Assembly: GCF_900113675.1 (NCBI RefSeq)
Contig: NZ_FOQE01000008.1
Location: 1 to 64,000 of the forward strand
Direction: 5' to 3'
Source: Pisciglobus halotolerans
Lineage (GTDB): Bacteria; Bacillota; Bacilli; Lactobacillales; Carnobacteriaceae
Length of the DNA stretch: 64,000 nucleotides
Part shown: positions 37,821 to 46,961 of the stretch, piece by piece
Position numbering within the stretch: position 1 is the first letter of the stretch
Layout of the letters: each line of letters opens with the position of its first letter
Program-made: the position numbers and the translations under genes
Notes under the pieces: generated by a model
Told to the model about the DNA's origin: nothing
What the model saw: the letters and a program-made list of their open reading frames with translations, nothing else
Database searches by the model: none

Positions 37821-38723
37821 CTAAAAAAGAGTTTCTAATTTCCCTAAAAAAATAACAAGAATCAATAAGTCTGCACTGCCGCCTGGACTTAGATTTTTTT
37901 CTACAAATAGCTCATTTAGTTGTTCAATTTTAAAGATTGTAGTTGATGTAAATGTTTTTTCTTCTTTTATCAGGTTCTTTGCTTTTTCTTGGACAAACAA
38001 TAAAGCATCTATTCCACCACGATGAACAAGATTCGAATCTTCAACTGTTGCCATTAAGTAAAATAAAATTTCCAATAATTGCAAATGAAAAGCTTGATTC
38101 TTGTCTTGTTTTTCTATCATTGGCAAGATCCTTTGCTGAAGGATAGGATAACCTGCTTCAGCTTCACCTCTAATACCTGTAAAGCCATACTTTAAATAGA
38201 GTTTTTCACCATGTGTCAATTGGTTTTTTAAATGAAGATTTTTAAAATCATCAGAAACTAATCCAGCTGTCATCTTTTTAACATAAGAGAAAAGCATTTC
38301 TCTTTCTTTTGGTCCGATAGTCGGCCACTTTTTTTCCTCTGAAAGTTGTGGCTGAAATACCTTTCCAGCTGCTGCAAGAAAGATCCCTAATGAAAAGATA
38401 ATCCCTTTGTGTGTATTGACACCTTTTGTTTCTTTAAACATTTCTTTTTCTGCTGCCATTCCTATAGGACGAATAGCTTGAAAAAGCTGTTTCGCTTCTC
38501 CTCTCCAATTCAATCCTCTTAAGGCAAATTCATAAAAGCCTTTCCCTAAACCTGTTGAGCTATTTAGAAAAGTATAGATATTCATATCTGTATGAGAGCC
38601 GCTATTTTGAGCATCTACTAAGCCGGGTTTTGGAAACAAGATAGCCTCATATAGAACAGCTTGTTGTGCATAAATTGCTAGTTGTCTGGCCCATTTCTGT
38701 GCTTTTTCTTTTTTAATTTCCAT
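37821..38723 (-). CDS. citG: Triphosphoribosyl-dephospho-CoA synthase
   Basis: Makes the citrate lyase prosthetic group precursor from ATP and dephospho-CoA. 300 residues with the CitG landmarks: EAILFPKPGLVDAQNSGSHTDM near residue 25, KGVNTHKGIIFSLG near residue 100, TGIRGEAEAGYP near residue 177 and NLVHRGG plus LSPGGSADLL towards the end. It overlaps the 3' end of citO by 11 bases. Confidence 0.93.
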   Translation of the reverse strand: MEIKKEKAQKWARQLAIYAQQAVLYEAILFPKPGLVDAQNSGSHTDMNIYTFLNSSTGLGKGFYEFALRGLNWRGEAKQLFQAIRPIGMAAEKEMFKETKGVNTHKGIIFSLGIFLAAAGKVFQPQLSEEKKWPTIGPKEREMLFSYVKKMTAGLVSDDFKNLHLKNQLTHGEKLYLKYGFTGIRGEAEAGYPILQQRILPMIEKQDKNQAFHLQLLEILFYLMATVEDSNLVHRGGIDALLFVQEKAKNLIKEEKTFTSTTIFKIEQLNELFVEKNLSPGGSADLLILVIFLGKLETLF

Positions 38724-39414
38724 TTTGTTGTTTTTCCATTTCTGCCAAAATAAATTTTTCTGAATAGCTTAAATGTTCTTGAATGATCAGTTTTATTTGT
38801 TCTGCATCTTTATTATACATTCCTCTATAAATCATCCAATGTTCGTCCAATGCTTTCCTTCTTCTTTCTTCACCTGTCAATGATATATCTCTGAAACGCA
38901 TTAAATATTCTCTTAATTTAGTAACAATTGAAGTTAAACGCGGCATCTCGCTAAGCTGGTAGATTGTTTCGTTAAAAACTGAAAATAATCGTATAACTTC
39001 TGCAAAATTTTGATTATTTTTATTGGCTTCTTCTGTTTTTTCTAATAGTTGTTTCAAATCGTCAAATTGTTCTTTGGACATTTTATTCATTGCATTAACA
39101 GTTGCAACTACATCTAAAGCTTGGCGTATCTGATAGATTTCCTTCGCATCTTCAATGGTTATTCTTTTAACGACTGTTCCAAACTTAGGAATATATTCAA
39201 CTAGCCCTTCTTTTTCTAAACGATGCAGCGCATCACGTATGGGCGTGCGACTAATATTCATACGTTCTGCAAATTCTTTTTCTTTTATTCTTTGCCCAAC
39301 AGGAATACGCCCAGTAATAATTGCTTTTCTAATACCATCATACACAATTTCGTTTAATGGCTTAAACTGTGAGGTATCTGTAAAACAAATAATCTCATTG
39401 ATGTAATCTTCCAT
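38713..39414 (-). CDS. citO: GntR/FadR-family citrate regulator
   Basis: A 233-residue GntR-type regulator. The winged helix covers about residues 18-85 (FAERMNISRTPIRDALHRLE) and an all-helical FCD effector domain follows. CitO of E. faecalis senses citrate and activates the cit operons. Co-location and domain layout support the same role. Here it is co-directional with and overlaps citG, rather than divergent. AAGGAGGGAG precedes the ATG. A strong cre candidate lies upstream. Confidence 0.9.
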   Translation of the reverse strand: MEDYINEIICFTDTSQFKPLNEIVYDGIRKAIITGRIPVGQRIKEKEFAERMNISRTPIRDALHRLEKEGLVEYIPKFGTVVKRITIEDAKEIYQIRQALDVVATVNAMNKMSKEQFDDLKQLLEKTEEANKNNQNFAEVIRLFSVFNETIYQLSEMPRLTSIVTKLREYLMRFRDISLTGEERRRKALDEHWMIYRGMYNKDAEQIKLIIQEHLSYSEKFILAEMEKQQNGN

Positions 39415-39486
39415 CTTTTCTCCCTCCTTAAGTTTTATAATGATCCTCCATTTTTATATTTTCAATTTTTTCATTTACTCTCTTTT

Positions 39487-39502
39487 TAAAAAGCGCTTTC
39501 AT
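39487..39502 (-). promoter_or_regulatory. cre site upstream of citO
   Basis: On the minus strand ATGAAAGCGCTTTTTA matches 15 of 16 positions of the extended cre consensus. A TTAACA-17-TAAAAA promoter-like pair lies just upstream. CcpA repression of the citrate locus by preferred sugars is known in E. faecalis and expected here. Confidence 0.75.
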
Positions 39503-39984
39503 TTTTACTTTATCTTAATTCTTATGTTAACACAAGAACATGTCTCTTAAAATTTTTCTTATTTTCTCTATAACTGTTTTAATATCCCTACAACGAATAC
39601 TCTTTAGAAAGCAGTCTTCTCTTCCTGTGCTCAATATAGACTGATAGACTTCTAGACATATACTATCATGCAGTTTTGCAGCTAATCGGTCCCGGCGTGA
39701 CGAGAACCAAGAAAGGCTTTTAATGATGCAAAGTCTCGCTAACTTTGTGCCATTTCACTAACTGTCATTTCATAGACAAATTAAACCTGCTTTTGTTAAG
39801 TAGAATATATAAAGAGATTATAGCATTCCTTTCGTCCTACTGATCTCTTTCCTTTTTCTTAATTTAAAGTTTTGAAGATCAATTATTTTGACAATAGTAA
39901 GAATTATATTTTTTGAACGGTTAATGGTTAAGGCTATAAAAATAAAATCTACTATTATTTTTATAGCGTCTACATTTATACTAA
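39503..39984. other. Gene-free stretch between citO and the GH65 gene
   Basis: About 480 AT-rich bases without a credible ORF. It includes a perfect 11-bp inverted repeat CTATAAAAATA / TATTTTTATAG at 39934-39965. I see no tRNA or riboswitch signature. It holds the upstream part of the citO promoter region. Confidence 0.45.
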
Positions 39985-40026
39985 AAAAAAGCTGTCTCTA
40001 GTTGGCTAGCTAAAGACAGCTTTTTT
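39985..40026 (-). terminator. Terminator of the GH13-GH65 operon
   Basis: Arms AAAAAAGCTGTCT and AGACAGCTTTTTT with a 16-base loop and T runs on both strands. Confidence 0.85.
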
Positions 40027-40054
40027 CGTTTTAGAGTCTGTTAGGTTTGTTTTT

Positions 40055-42274
40055 TCATTTGTTTATTTTTTCAACGGTCACATCTTCTTGGGTGATGGTT
40101 ACTTTGAATCGTTCTTGGCGGTATTGGATGGAGAAGGCTAGTTTTTCCCATTGCTCAGGCAGATGAGGTTCAAAATGTATGCCGTCTTCTTTTACGGTCA
40201 TGCCGGCAAATCCGTAGACCATGCTGAGCCAAGTTCCGCCAAGGTTGGCTGCATGAATGCCGTCTTTAGTGTTTCCTTGCAGATCCGTCAGATCCATTAA
40301 AGCGGTGCTGTTAAAGTACGGATACGCTTTTTCTTGGAAACCGAGCCGGGAAGCCATGATTCCGAAAATCGAACGAGACAGCGATGAATCATGGGTCGTG
40401 ATTTTTTCATAGTAGAGGTAATCGCGCCGTTGCTGCTCGATCGAAACAGTATCTGGAAAAAGATACTCGGCTAATATGGTATCAGCTTGTTTGCTGACTT
40501 GGTGCTGATAAATAATGACAGGGTGGTAATGCAACAGCAATGGGAAGTTTTCTTTAGGAATAGTGGTCAGATCCCATGGCTTTCTTTCCAAAGCTGCCTC
40601 ATCTTGCAGCGTCAGTTTCAAGTCTGGGTCATACAACAATTTCATGTTGACTGCAGCTTTTTTCCACGCTGCTAATTCTTCCTCTTTTACTTCCAAGTGA
40701 TCAAAAAGTGCTTGGTAGCCATCTTGCTGCCAGTATTTATCTGCATATTGAAAAGCCGCTTCTAAATTATTTTTTGCCATTCGATTCGTATAGTAGTTAT
40801 TATTGACGAGAACAGTATATTCATCCGGCCCGGTGACGCCGGTGATATGAAAGGCGTCTTGTTCATCAAAGAAACCAAATGATGTCCAAAAGCGAGCGGT
40901 CTCGATCAACAACTCCAAACCATAGGCCTTCATAAACGTTTCATCTTTGGTTGTCTCATAGTAAAGCTGAGTGGCATAAGCAATATCACCATTGATATGC
41001 ACTTGCGCTGTACCAGCTGGGTAATATGCACTGGCTTCATGTCCGTTGATCGTCCGCCATGCAAACCAGGCACCTTTTTCAATCGATAACTCCCTAGCAC
41101 GTTCACGAGCCTGAGGCAAGATCGTATGCCGGTATTTCAACAATTGACGGGCGATCTCTGGCTGTGTGTAAATGAAAAAAGGCAGCATGTACATTTCAGT
41201 GTCCCAGAAAAAGTGCCCTTCATAACCATCACCGGTCAAACCTTTAGCGGCGATATTTGTTTGACCATCTCTGCCGGCAGCTTGGTACAAATGAAACAAA
41301 TTAAAATTCAATCCTTGTGCCAATTGGTCGTCACCGGTCAATTCGATGCCAGACGCCTCCCAGAATCGCGACATATGAGCAGCTTGTTCTTCAAAACCAT
41401 TATCAAATCTGTTCAATGCCTGATTCAATTGTTTTTCGATTTCTGCTGGTGAAACGGCTTGATGCGCTGTTACTGGAGCGAAGTCACCATAATAAATAGC
41501 ACTTTGGCATACCTTTGTTTCTTCTGGTTTCAACGAAAAAGAGAAAGTCTCTTCATACGTTTGGTTTGCCTCGTCAAAAGTCAGCTGTTTTTCTGTTGCT
41601 TCGTCTTTGACCGTTGTTTTTTTGCCGACAACTACTGCCAGTCGGCTGCGATTCGTTTGTGTCTCTAACAGAGGAAAGTGTTCAGACAACTTTTCATAAT
41701 GCAAATTCCCTCTCGCTTGTGCTTTACGCGGATCATCGCTGACTTGGTCTGCTTCTGTTTTTTCTGGGCCTAAGCAAGTCTTGAATTGGAGTGGCTCAGC
41801 AGCTTGGGAAAGGTTGGTCAGCTTCGTCTCGATCAGCAGCAAATGAGGATCTTCAAAACTAGCCATGCGCCGTGTTTCTATCCGCACTTTTACCCCCGCT
41901 GCTAACCAAATGAAGGTCCGCTCATAAGTTGCCTTCTTCAAATCAAGCTTCCGTTCTTCTTCTAAAATTTCGCCATCTCTGCCTAATACTTGATCACGGT
42001 AGATTAGCGTCTGCATTTTCCCATTTGGCACCCGTTGGATGGTTTGATGTTCTTTAGCATAACCAAAGGCCGTTTCGCCGTAAGTGATCAGCTCACTCTC
42101 ATAAAAACCATTGATAAAGGTCCCTTCGTCTACCAACTCATGCGAAAAAGCCGCTTCTTCCCGGCTGCCTCGCGTGCCAAAATGCCCATTACTCAAGGCA
42201 AAGATCGTTTCAAAAAAGCCTGGATCTCGTTCAATCGGAAAGTCTTGCTGTTGAATCAAAAACTTGTCTATCAT
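40055..42274 (-). CDS. GH65 disaccharide phosphorylase
   Basis: A 739-residue GH65 enzyme: an N-terminal beta-sandwich, an (alpha/alpha)6 barrel with GHFFWDTEMYMLPFF in the phosphate and substrate region, and the general acid Glu485 in GVTGPDEYT. Family members phosphorolyse alpha-glucobioses such as maltose, kojibiose, nigerose, trehalose or trehalose-6-phosphate. Which one applies is not clear. The beginning differs from maltose phosphorylase MapA as I remember it, so I avoid that name. Its ATG is three bases after the GH13 stop, so the two act on one oligosaccharide pathway. No beta-phosphoglucomutase gene is adjacent. Confidence 0.85.
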   Translation of the reverse strand: MIDKFLIQQQDFPIERDPGFFETIFALSNGHFGTRGSREEAAFSHELVDEGTFINGFYESELITYGETAFGYAKEHQTIQRVPNGKMQTLIYRDQVLGRDGEILEEERKLDLKKATYERTFIWLAAGVKVRIETRRMASFEDPHLLLIETKLTNLSQAAEPLQFKTCLGPEKTEADQVSDDPRKAQARGNLHYEKLSEHFPLLETQTNRSRLAVVVGKKTTVKDEATEKQLTFDEANQTYEETFSFSLKPEETKVCQSAIYYGDFAPVTAHQAVSPAEIEKQLNQALNRFDNGFEEQAAHMSRFWEASGIELTGDDQLAQGLNFNLFHLYQAAGRDGQTNIAAKGLTGDGYEGHFFWDTEMYMLPFFIYTQPEIARQLLKYRHTILPQARERARELSIEKGAWFAWRTINGHEASAYYPAGTAQVHINGDIAYATQLYYETTKDETFMKAYGLELLIETARFWTSFGFFDEQDAFHITGVTGPDEYTVLVNNNYYTNRMAKNNLEAAFQYADKYWQQDGYQALFDHLEVKEEELAAWKKAAVNMKLLYDPDLKLTLQDEAALERKPWDLTTIPKENFPLLLHYHPVIIYQHQVSKQADTILAEYLFPDTVSIEQQRRDYLYYEKITTHDSSLSRSIFGIMASRLGFQEKAYPYFNSTALMDLTDLQGNTKDGIHAANLGGTWLSMVYGFAGMTVKEDGIHFEPHLPEQWEKLAFSIQYRQERFKVTITQEDVTVEKINK

Positions 42275-42276
42275 CG

Positions 42277-43929
42277 TTATCTGCTCCTTTGATAAATTTG
42301 GGTTTCAAATGGTCTAAAGCAGCATTCATCGGTTACATTTGCTAAGCATTCAGAATAATTACTGAGAACAAGTGTCCAACTTTGCTCGCGCACTTGAAAG
42401 GGCAAGTAAAAAACAGCTTCTGTCTTCGAGAGATTGATGAGAATCAAAAAGGTTTGCTTTGCGCCCCGACGTTCATAAATCATCATTTGCCGGTGTTTCA
42501 AGTTGTGGATATGAAAGGTCCCGTTCAGCAATGCTTCTTCTGATTTCCGCAATTGAATCAATGTGCGATAGTAATGCCAAATCGAATCTGGATCCTTTTT
42601 CTCAGCAGCGAGATTGATCGTGTCTTTGTTGGGATTGACACGCAGCCATGGTTCAACTTGGCTGAAGCCGGCATATGTACTGGTGTCCCATTGCATCGGC
42701 GATCGGGCATTGTCCCGTGAAGCTCGCGCTAATTTTTTGAACACGGCTTCTGGATCCTCTCCTTTCGCCACTTGCTGTTCATAGTGTCTGCGGGTATCCA
42801 CTGCATCAATTTCGTCAATCGACTGAAATGGGACATTGGTCATTCCCAATTCTTGCCCTTGGTAAATAAATGGCGTCCCCTTCAGCAACATAAACAGCGT
42901 TGCCAGTGCTTTAGCGGATACTTTCCAATATTCTTTATCTTCACCAAATACAGAAACGGAGCGCGGCAAATCATGATTTTCCATAAACAAGGCATTCCAG
43001 CCATCCTCTGCCAAGGCGTACTGCCAACGCGCCAAAGCTTTTTTCAGCTGACGAATATGCGGTTGATCTTTAGGATCATTTGCCCAAACATGAACATGAT
43101 CAAATGTAAAAATCATACAAAAGTAGCCATTTTGGCCTACCCATTCATGCGCATCAGCAACAGGGACCCCACTCGCTTCACCAATGGATAAAGTTGCCGG
43201 ATATGCATCAAAGACTTGCCTCAGTTTTCGCAAATAAACCCCGATGCCTTCCACATTCATATAAGTATCGGCCAACTTTTTAGAGACATCTTGTAAATCG
43301 CGCTTTTTAATATGGGTAATTGCATCGATACGAAAGCCGTCGATTCCTTTGCCAAGCCACCAACGAACCATTCGATACAGCTCCTGACGCAAGACGGGAT
43401 TTTCCCAGTTTAGATCCGGTTGTTCTTTGGCAAAAATGTGCAGATAATACTCTTGGGTCTGTTCATCCCATTCCCATGCAGAGCCGCCAAACAATGACGG
43501 CCAATTCGATGGCAGTTCACCATTTGAGCGCGGCGGATGCCAAATGTAGTAATCGCGATAAGGGTTATCTTTACTCTGCCTCGATGCTAAGAACCAAGGA
43601 TGCTGATCAGAAGTGTGGTTGATCACCAAATCCATGATCAGTCGCAGGCCTTTTTCATGCACAGCTTCTAATAACCGCTCAAAATCTTCCATCGTTCCAA
43701 ATGCTTCCATAATATCTCGATAGTCACTGATGTCATAGCCATTGTCCACATTAGGCGAAGGATAAATGGGACTCAGCCAAATAAAGTCAATCCCAAGCTC
43801 GACTAAATCATCCAAGTGCTCACGTATCCCATTTAAGTCGCCGATTCCATCCTGATTGCTGTCTGCAAAACTTCTCGGATAAATTTGATAGCCGATTGCG
43901 TTTCTCCACCATGCTTCTTCAACTGCCAC
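42277..43929 (-). CDS. Oligo-1,6-glucosidase/alpha-glucosidase (GH13)
   Basis: A 550-residue cytoplasmic GH13 enzyme of the oligo-1,6-glucosidase type. Conserved regions are DLVINHTSDQHPWF, GFRIDAITH (nucleophile Asp202), SIGEASG (acid/base Glu251) and ENHDLPR. I start it at the GTG at 43929 because AGGAGG is seven bases upstream. The in-frame TTG at 43947 overlaps that site. Substrates may be isomaltose, trehalose-6-phosphate or similar short alpha-glucosides. The regulator and transporter are not in the window. Confidence 0.9.
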   Translation of the reverse strand: MAVEEAWWRNAIGYQIYPRSFADSNQDGIGDLNGIREHLDDLVELGIDFIWLSPIYPSPNVDNGYDISDYRDIMEAFGTMEDFERLLEAVHEKGLRLIMDLVINHTSDQHPWFLASRQSKDNPYRDYYIWHPPRSNGELPSNWPSLFGGSAWEWDEQTQEYYLHIFAKEQPDLNWENPVLRQELYRMVRWWLGKGIDGFRIDAITHIKKRDLQDVSKKLADTYMNVEGIGVYLRKLRQVFDAYPATLSIGEASGVPVADAHEWVGQNGYFCMIFTFDHVHVWANDPKDQPHIRQLKKALARWQYALAEDGWNALFMENHDLPRSVSVFGEDKEYWKVSAKALATLFMLLKGTPFIYQGQELGMTNVPFQSIDEIDAVDTRRHYEQQVAKGEDPEAVFKKLARASRDNARSPMQWDTSTYAGFSQVEPWLRVNPNKDTINLAAEKKDPDSIWHYYRTLIQLRKSEEALLNGTFHIHNLKHRQMMIYERRGAKQTFLILINLSKTEAVFYLPFQVREQSWTLVLSNYSECLANVTDECCFRPFETQIYQRSR

Positions 43930-43970
43930 CGATACCCCTCCTCTCAACTACTAGCTGGTTGTCTGCTCAT

Positions 43971-44492
43971 TTAAACCTGCCATTTTGTGCGATCAGCTTT
44001 CTCTAAATAAGGCTGAGGTGTCGGATAAGTGATGATTTCCAAAGTAGAGCCCCATGGCGTATGAACGTAGCAAAATTGGTTGCCTTTTCCAGCTTCAAGC
44101 CCGCTTAACGGCTGGGGATCGGCCAGCCTCTTACCGCCCGCTGCTTCCACATTTGCCAACGTCTTTTCCAAATCATCGGTATAAAAAGCGATATGCGTCC
44201 ACCCAATATCGCTGGAGCAGATTGGCCCTTTTTGATCTGGCCCTTCGAATTCGAATAGCTCGATTCCAGGTCCATTTGGAAAAACCAACATGCGGATCGC
44301 CCGCTGCGCCATTGTATCCGGCACGCCTAAACGTTGTTGTGTTTCTGCGTCATCGCGTTTGGGCTCCGTTTTCTTCAGTGTTTCATACAAAACTTCACCC
44401 TGCAAAGCCTCGATGAAAAAAGTAGTCGCTTGTTCAATATCCGGCACCGTTAAACCGACATGATCGATACCGTGAACAGGTGTTTGTGACAT
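43971..44492 (-). CDS. VOC/glyoxalase-fold protein
   Basis: A 173-residue protein with two vicinal oxygen chelate repeats (HVGLTVPDIEQATTFF at residues 11-26 and THIAFYTDDLEKTLANVEAAGG near residue 98). Candidate metal ligands are His11, Glu77 in the IELFEF stretch, His99 and a late Glu in STLEIITYP. Family members include lactoylglutathione lyases, dioxygenases and epimerases, and the reaction here is not identifiable. It lies 41 bases before the GH13 start and may be the first gene of that operon. GGAGGAG precedes the ATG. Confidence 0.8.
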   Translation of the reverse strand: MSQTPVHGIDHVGLTVPDIEQATTFFIEALQGEVLYETLKKTEPKRDDAETQQRLGVPDTMAQRAIRMLVFPNGPGIELFEFEGPDQKGPICSSDIGWTHIAFYTDDLEKTLANVEAAGGKRLADPQPLSGLEAGKGNQFCYVHTPWGSTLEIITYPTPQPYLEKADRTKWQV

Positions 44493-44520
44493 TTAATCTC
44501 CTCCATACTGTATCGTCGTC

Positions 44521-44547
44521 GGGTTTCTCTTTTTTCATGAGAAACCC
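44521..44547. promoter_or_regulatory. Inverted repeat in the leader of the VOC gene
   Basis: GGGTTTCTC and GAGAAACCC are perfect 9-bp complements with a 9-base loop, between a TATAAT box (44568-44573, minus strand) and the ribosome binding site. There is no T run, so an operator or leader hairpin is more likely than a terminator. Confidence 0.5.
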
Positions 44548-44663
44548 TTTTCATCTTCACTTTTTATTATAGTTGTCCCCACAAAGGAAGTAAACTTTTT
44601 GGTCACCCGCTAATCTTGATCTTGAACATGCCGCAAATCAGCATGACTTGCTTCTATAGGGAC

Positions 44664-45066
44664 AACTCAAATTCATTTTGATTTGCGAGCTGGAACGCAA
44701 ACGGATTTTGTATCCAACTCAAATGGATGCTGATCACTGAGTTGGAATGCAAACGATTTTTAGGTCCAACTCGAAGGAGTGCTGCCCGTTGAGTTGGAAC
44801 GCAAACGGATTTTAGGTTCAACTCGAATGAGTGCTGGTCGTTGAGTTGGAATGCAAACGATTTTTAGGTCCAACTCGAATGAGTGCTGCCCATTGAGTTG
44901 GAACGCAAACGGGTTTTAGGTTCAACTCGAATGAATGCTGATCACTGAGTTGGAACGCAAACGGCTTTTAGATCCAACTCGAATGAATGCTGACCACTGA
45001 GTTGGAACGCAAATGGATTTAATGTCTAACTCGAATGACTTCTGGTCACTGAGCTGGAACGAGAGC
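44664..45066. repeat. 52-bp tandem repeat array, about 7.7 units
   Basis: The core GAGTTGGAACGCAAACGG recurs with starts at 44688, 44740, 44791, 44843, 44895, 44947, 44999 and 45051, a 52-base period with one 51-base step. Each unit contains GAGTTGGA and, 18 bases later, the complement TCCAACTC, so every unit can fold. Units differ by a few bases. No ORF spans it. A two-unit relative lies at 51558-51656. Confidence 0.9.
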
Positions 45067-45162
45067 CCATTTGCAGCAGCCAAAGTGAACAGAAATAGTG
45101 CACGAGATGAGTTTTCAGAAAAACAAACTGACTTAGAAGGCTAGCGTTAAAAAGATTTCTGC

Positions 45163-45190
45163 TTGTCAATTTTGATAAAAGCTTTATAAT
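45163..45190 (+). promoter_or_regulatory. Promoter of the DUF1846 gene
   Basis: TTGTCA (45163-45168), a 16-base spacer and TATAAT (45185-45190). The following leader can form a CTGCCTTTCTTC / GATGAAGGAAGGCAG stem (45210-45256) before the start codon. Confidence 0.7.
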
Positions 45191-45287
45191 GATAAAAGAT
45201 GTGTTTTGGCTGCCTTTCTTCTATGAAGCGTTCTACTAGCTGATGAAGGAAGGCAGTTTACGGAATGGAAAGCGAGTGAGGGGAAAT

Positions 45288-46796
45288 ATGAAAAAAATCG
45301 GATTTGATTCGGAGAAATATTTGCAGGAACAATCTGCCTATATATTGGAACGGGTGCAGCATTACGATAAGCTTTATTTAGAATTTGGCGGAAAGCTGGT
45401 CGGTGATAAGCATGCTAAGCGCGTCTTACCTGGATTTGACGAAGATGCAAAAATCAAATTGTTAGAAACGCTGAAGGAAAAAGCTGAGATCATCATTTGC
45501 GTCTACGCTGGCGATATCGAACGCAGCAAAATTCGCGGTGATTATGGCATCACTTATGACCAAGACGTATTGCGCTTGATCGATGAGTACCGTGCTTACG
45601 GGATTTCAGTGAATAGCGTCTTGATTACACGTTATCAGGAACAGCCTAACGTCAAAGTGTTTATGACTAAGTTGGAGCGCAGCGGCATCAAAGTCTATAC
45701 GCACCAAGCGATTGAGGGTTACCCAACCAATGTTGAAGCAATCGTAGGCGAAAACGGCTTTGCCAAAAATCCTTATATCGAAACCACTAAACCGATCGTT
45801 GTCGCCTCTGCGCCCGGTCCAGGCAGTGGAAAATTAGCTACTTGTTTAAACCAGATGTATCACGAGTATGAACACGGCCGCAAAACAGGTTATGCCAAGT
45901 TTGAAACTTTCCCAGTCTGGAACTTGCCATTGAAACATCCGGTCAACACGGCATATGAAGCTGCTACCGTTGATTTGAAAGATTTTAATATGATCGACAA
46001 TTACCATTATGAAGCATATGGCGAAGTGGCGGTCAATTATAATCGTGACATGGAGACTTTCCCAGTTATCAAGCGTATCATTGAAAAAATCACTGGCAAA
46101 GAATCCGTCTACCAATCCCCAACCGATATGGGTGTCAACCGTTTGAAAACGGGAATCATAGACGATCAAGTGGTTCAAGAAGCAGCCAAACAAGAAATCA
46201 TCCGCCGCAGCTTTGCAGTAGAAAATGACTATAAAAAAGGGCTGGCTGATGAAGAAACTTTGCGCCGCATGCAAGTGATCTTAGAAGAAAATGACTTGAA
46301 GAAAGAAGATCGTGCGCCTGTCTTACCGGCTCGCAACTATGCAAAAGAAGTCCAAGAAAGAATCCAAAGTACGAATTTGCAAGCTGTGATCGCCATTGAA
46401 CTGCCAAATGATACGATCATTACAGGACGTACCACTACACTAATGGATGCTTCTGCCGCTGCCATTTTGAACGGTTTAAAATCACTGGCTAATATCGCCG
46501 ACGAAATCGATCTTTTAGCGCCTATGATTTTGCAAACCATTCAAAAACTGAAAACGGACGATTTGCACAGCAAAGTCCCAACCTTAAGTGCCAATGAATT
46601 GTTGATTGCTTTAGCGATCAGTGCAGTAACCAATCCAACAGCTCAGCTGGCTTATCAGCAGTTGCCGAATTTAAAAGATACACAAGCTCACTCCACGGTT
46701 ATTTTAAACCGAGAAAACGAACAAACATTGAAACAACTGGGAATCGATATTACAAACGATCCCGTTTATCCAACTGAAAACTTGTATTACAACTAA
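45288..46796 (+). CDS. DUF1846 domain-containing protein
   Basis: A 502-residue cytoplasmic protein of the widely conserved but uncharacterised DUF1846 family, for which structures from streptococci exist. The N-terminal [13 protein letters not shown] start, a Rossmann-like [19 protein letters not shown] motif near residue 182 and the late [20 protein letters not shown] region are family features. The GPGSGK stretch resembles a phosphate-binding loop. I start it at 45288, with GAGGGG upstream. The open frame from 45243 is not supported. It is monocistronic. Confidence 0.85.
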   Translation: MKKIGFDSEKYLQEQSAYILERVQHYDKLYLEFGGKLVGDKHAKRVLPGFDEDAKIKLLETLKEKAEIIICVYAGDIERSKIRGDYGITYDQDVLRLIDEYRAYGISVNSVLITRYQEQPNVKVFMTKLERSGIKVYTHQAIEGYPTNVEAIVGENGFAKNPYIETTKPIVVASAPGPGSGKLATCLNQMYHEYEHGRKTGYAKFETFPVWNLPLKHPVNTAYEAATVDLKDFNMIDNYHYEAYGEVAVNYNRDMETFPVIKRIIEKITGKESVYQSPTDMGVNRLKTGIIDDQVVQEAAKQEIIRRSFAVENDYKKGLADEETLRRMQVILEENDLKKEDRAPVLPARNYAKEVQERIQSTNLQAVIAIELPNDTIITGRTTTLMDASAAAILNGLKSLANIADEIDLLAPMILQTIQKLKTDDLHSKVPTLSANELLIALAISAVTNPTAQLAYQQLPNLKDTQAHSTVILNRENEQTLKQLGIDITNDPVYPTENLYYN

Positions 46797-46802
46797 AAAA
46801 AC

Positions 46803-46849
46803 AAAAGCAAGAGAATGCCCTTTAATTGAGCGTTTCTCTTGCTTTTTTT
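46803..46849 (+). terminator. Terminator of the DUF1846 gene
   Basis: Arms AAAAGCAAGAGAA and TTCTCTTGCTTTT are followed by T residues, seven bases after the stop codon. Confidence 0.85.
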
Positions 46850-46961
46850 AGCTTCATGATTGTTTATCTTTACGCTTTCTTATTTCTTCTTTTATTTTCT
46901 CCAACTTTCATTAGTGGTATGATGAGTGAACGAAAAAAATCAATTATGAAGGTGAAGAAAT

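Noticed and set aside
39660-39730. tRNA-like GC-richer block
   Set aside because: No cloverleaf arms, T-loop or acceptor pairing could be drawn.
44664-45066. Possible CRISPR array
   Set aside because: The whole 52-base unit is repeated, with no unique spacers between constant repeats, and there are no cas genes nearby.
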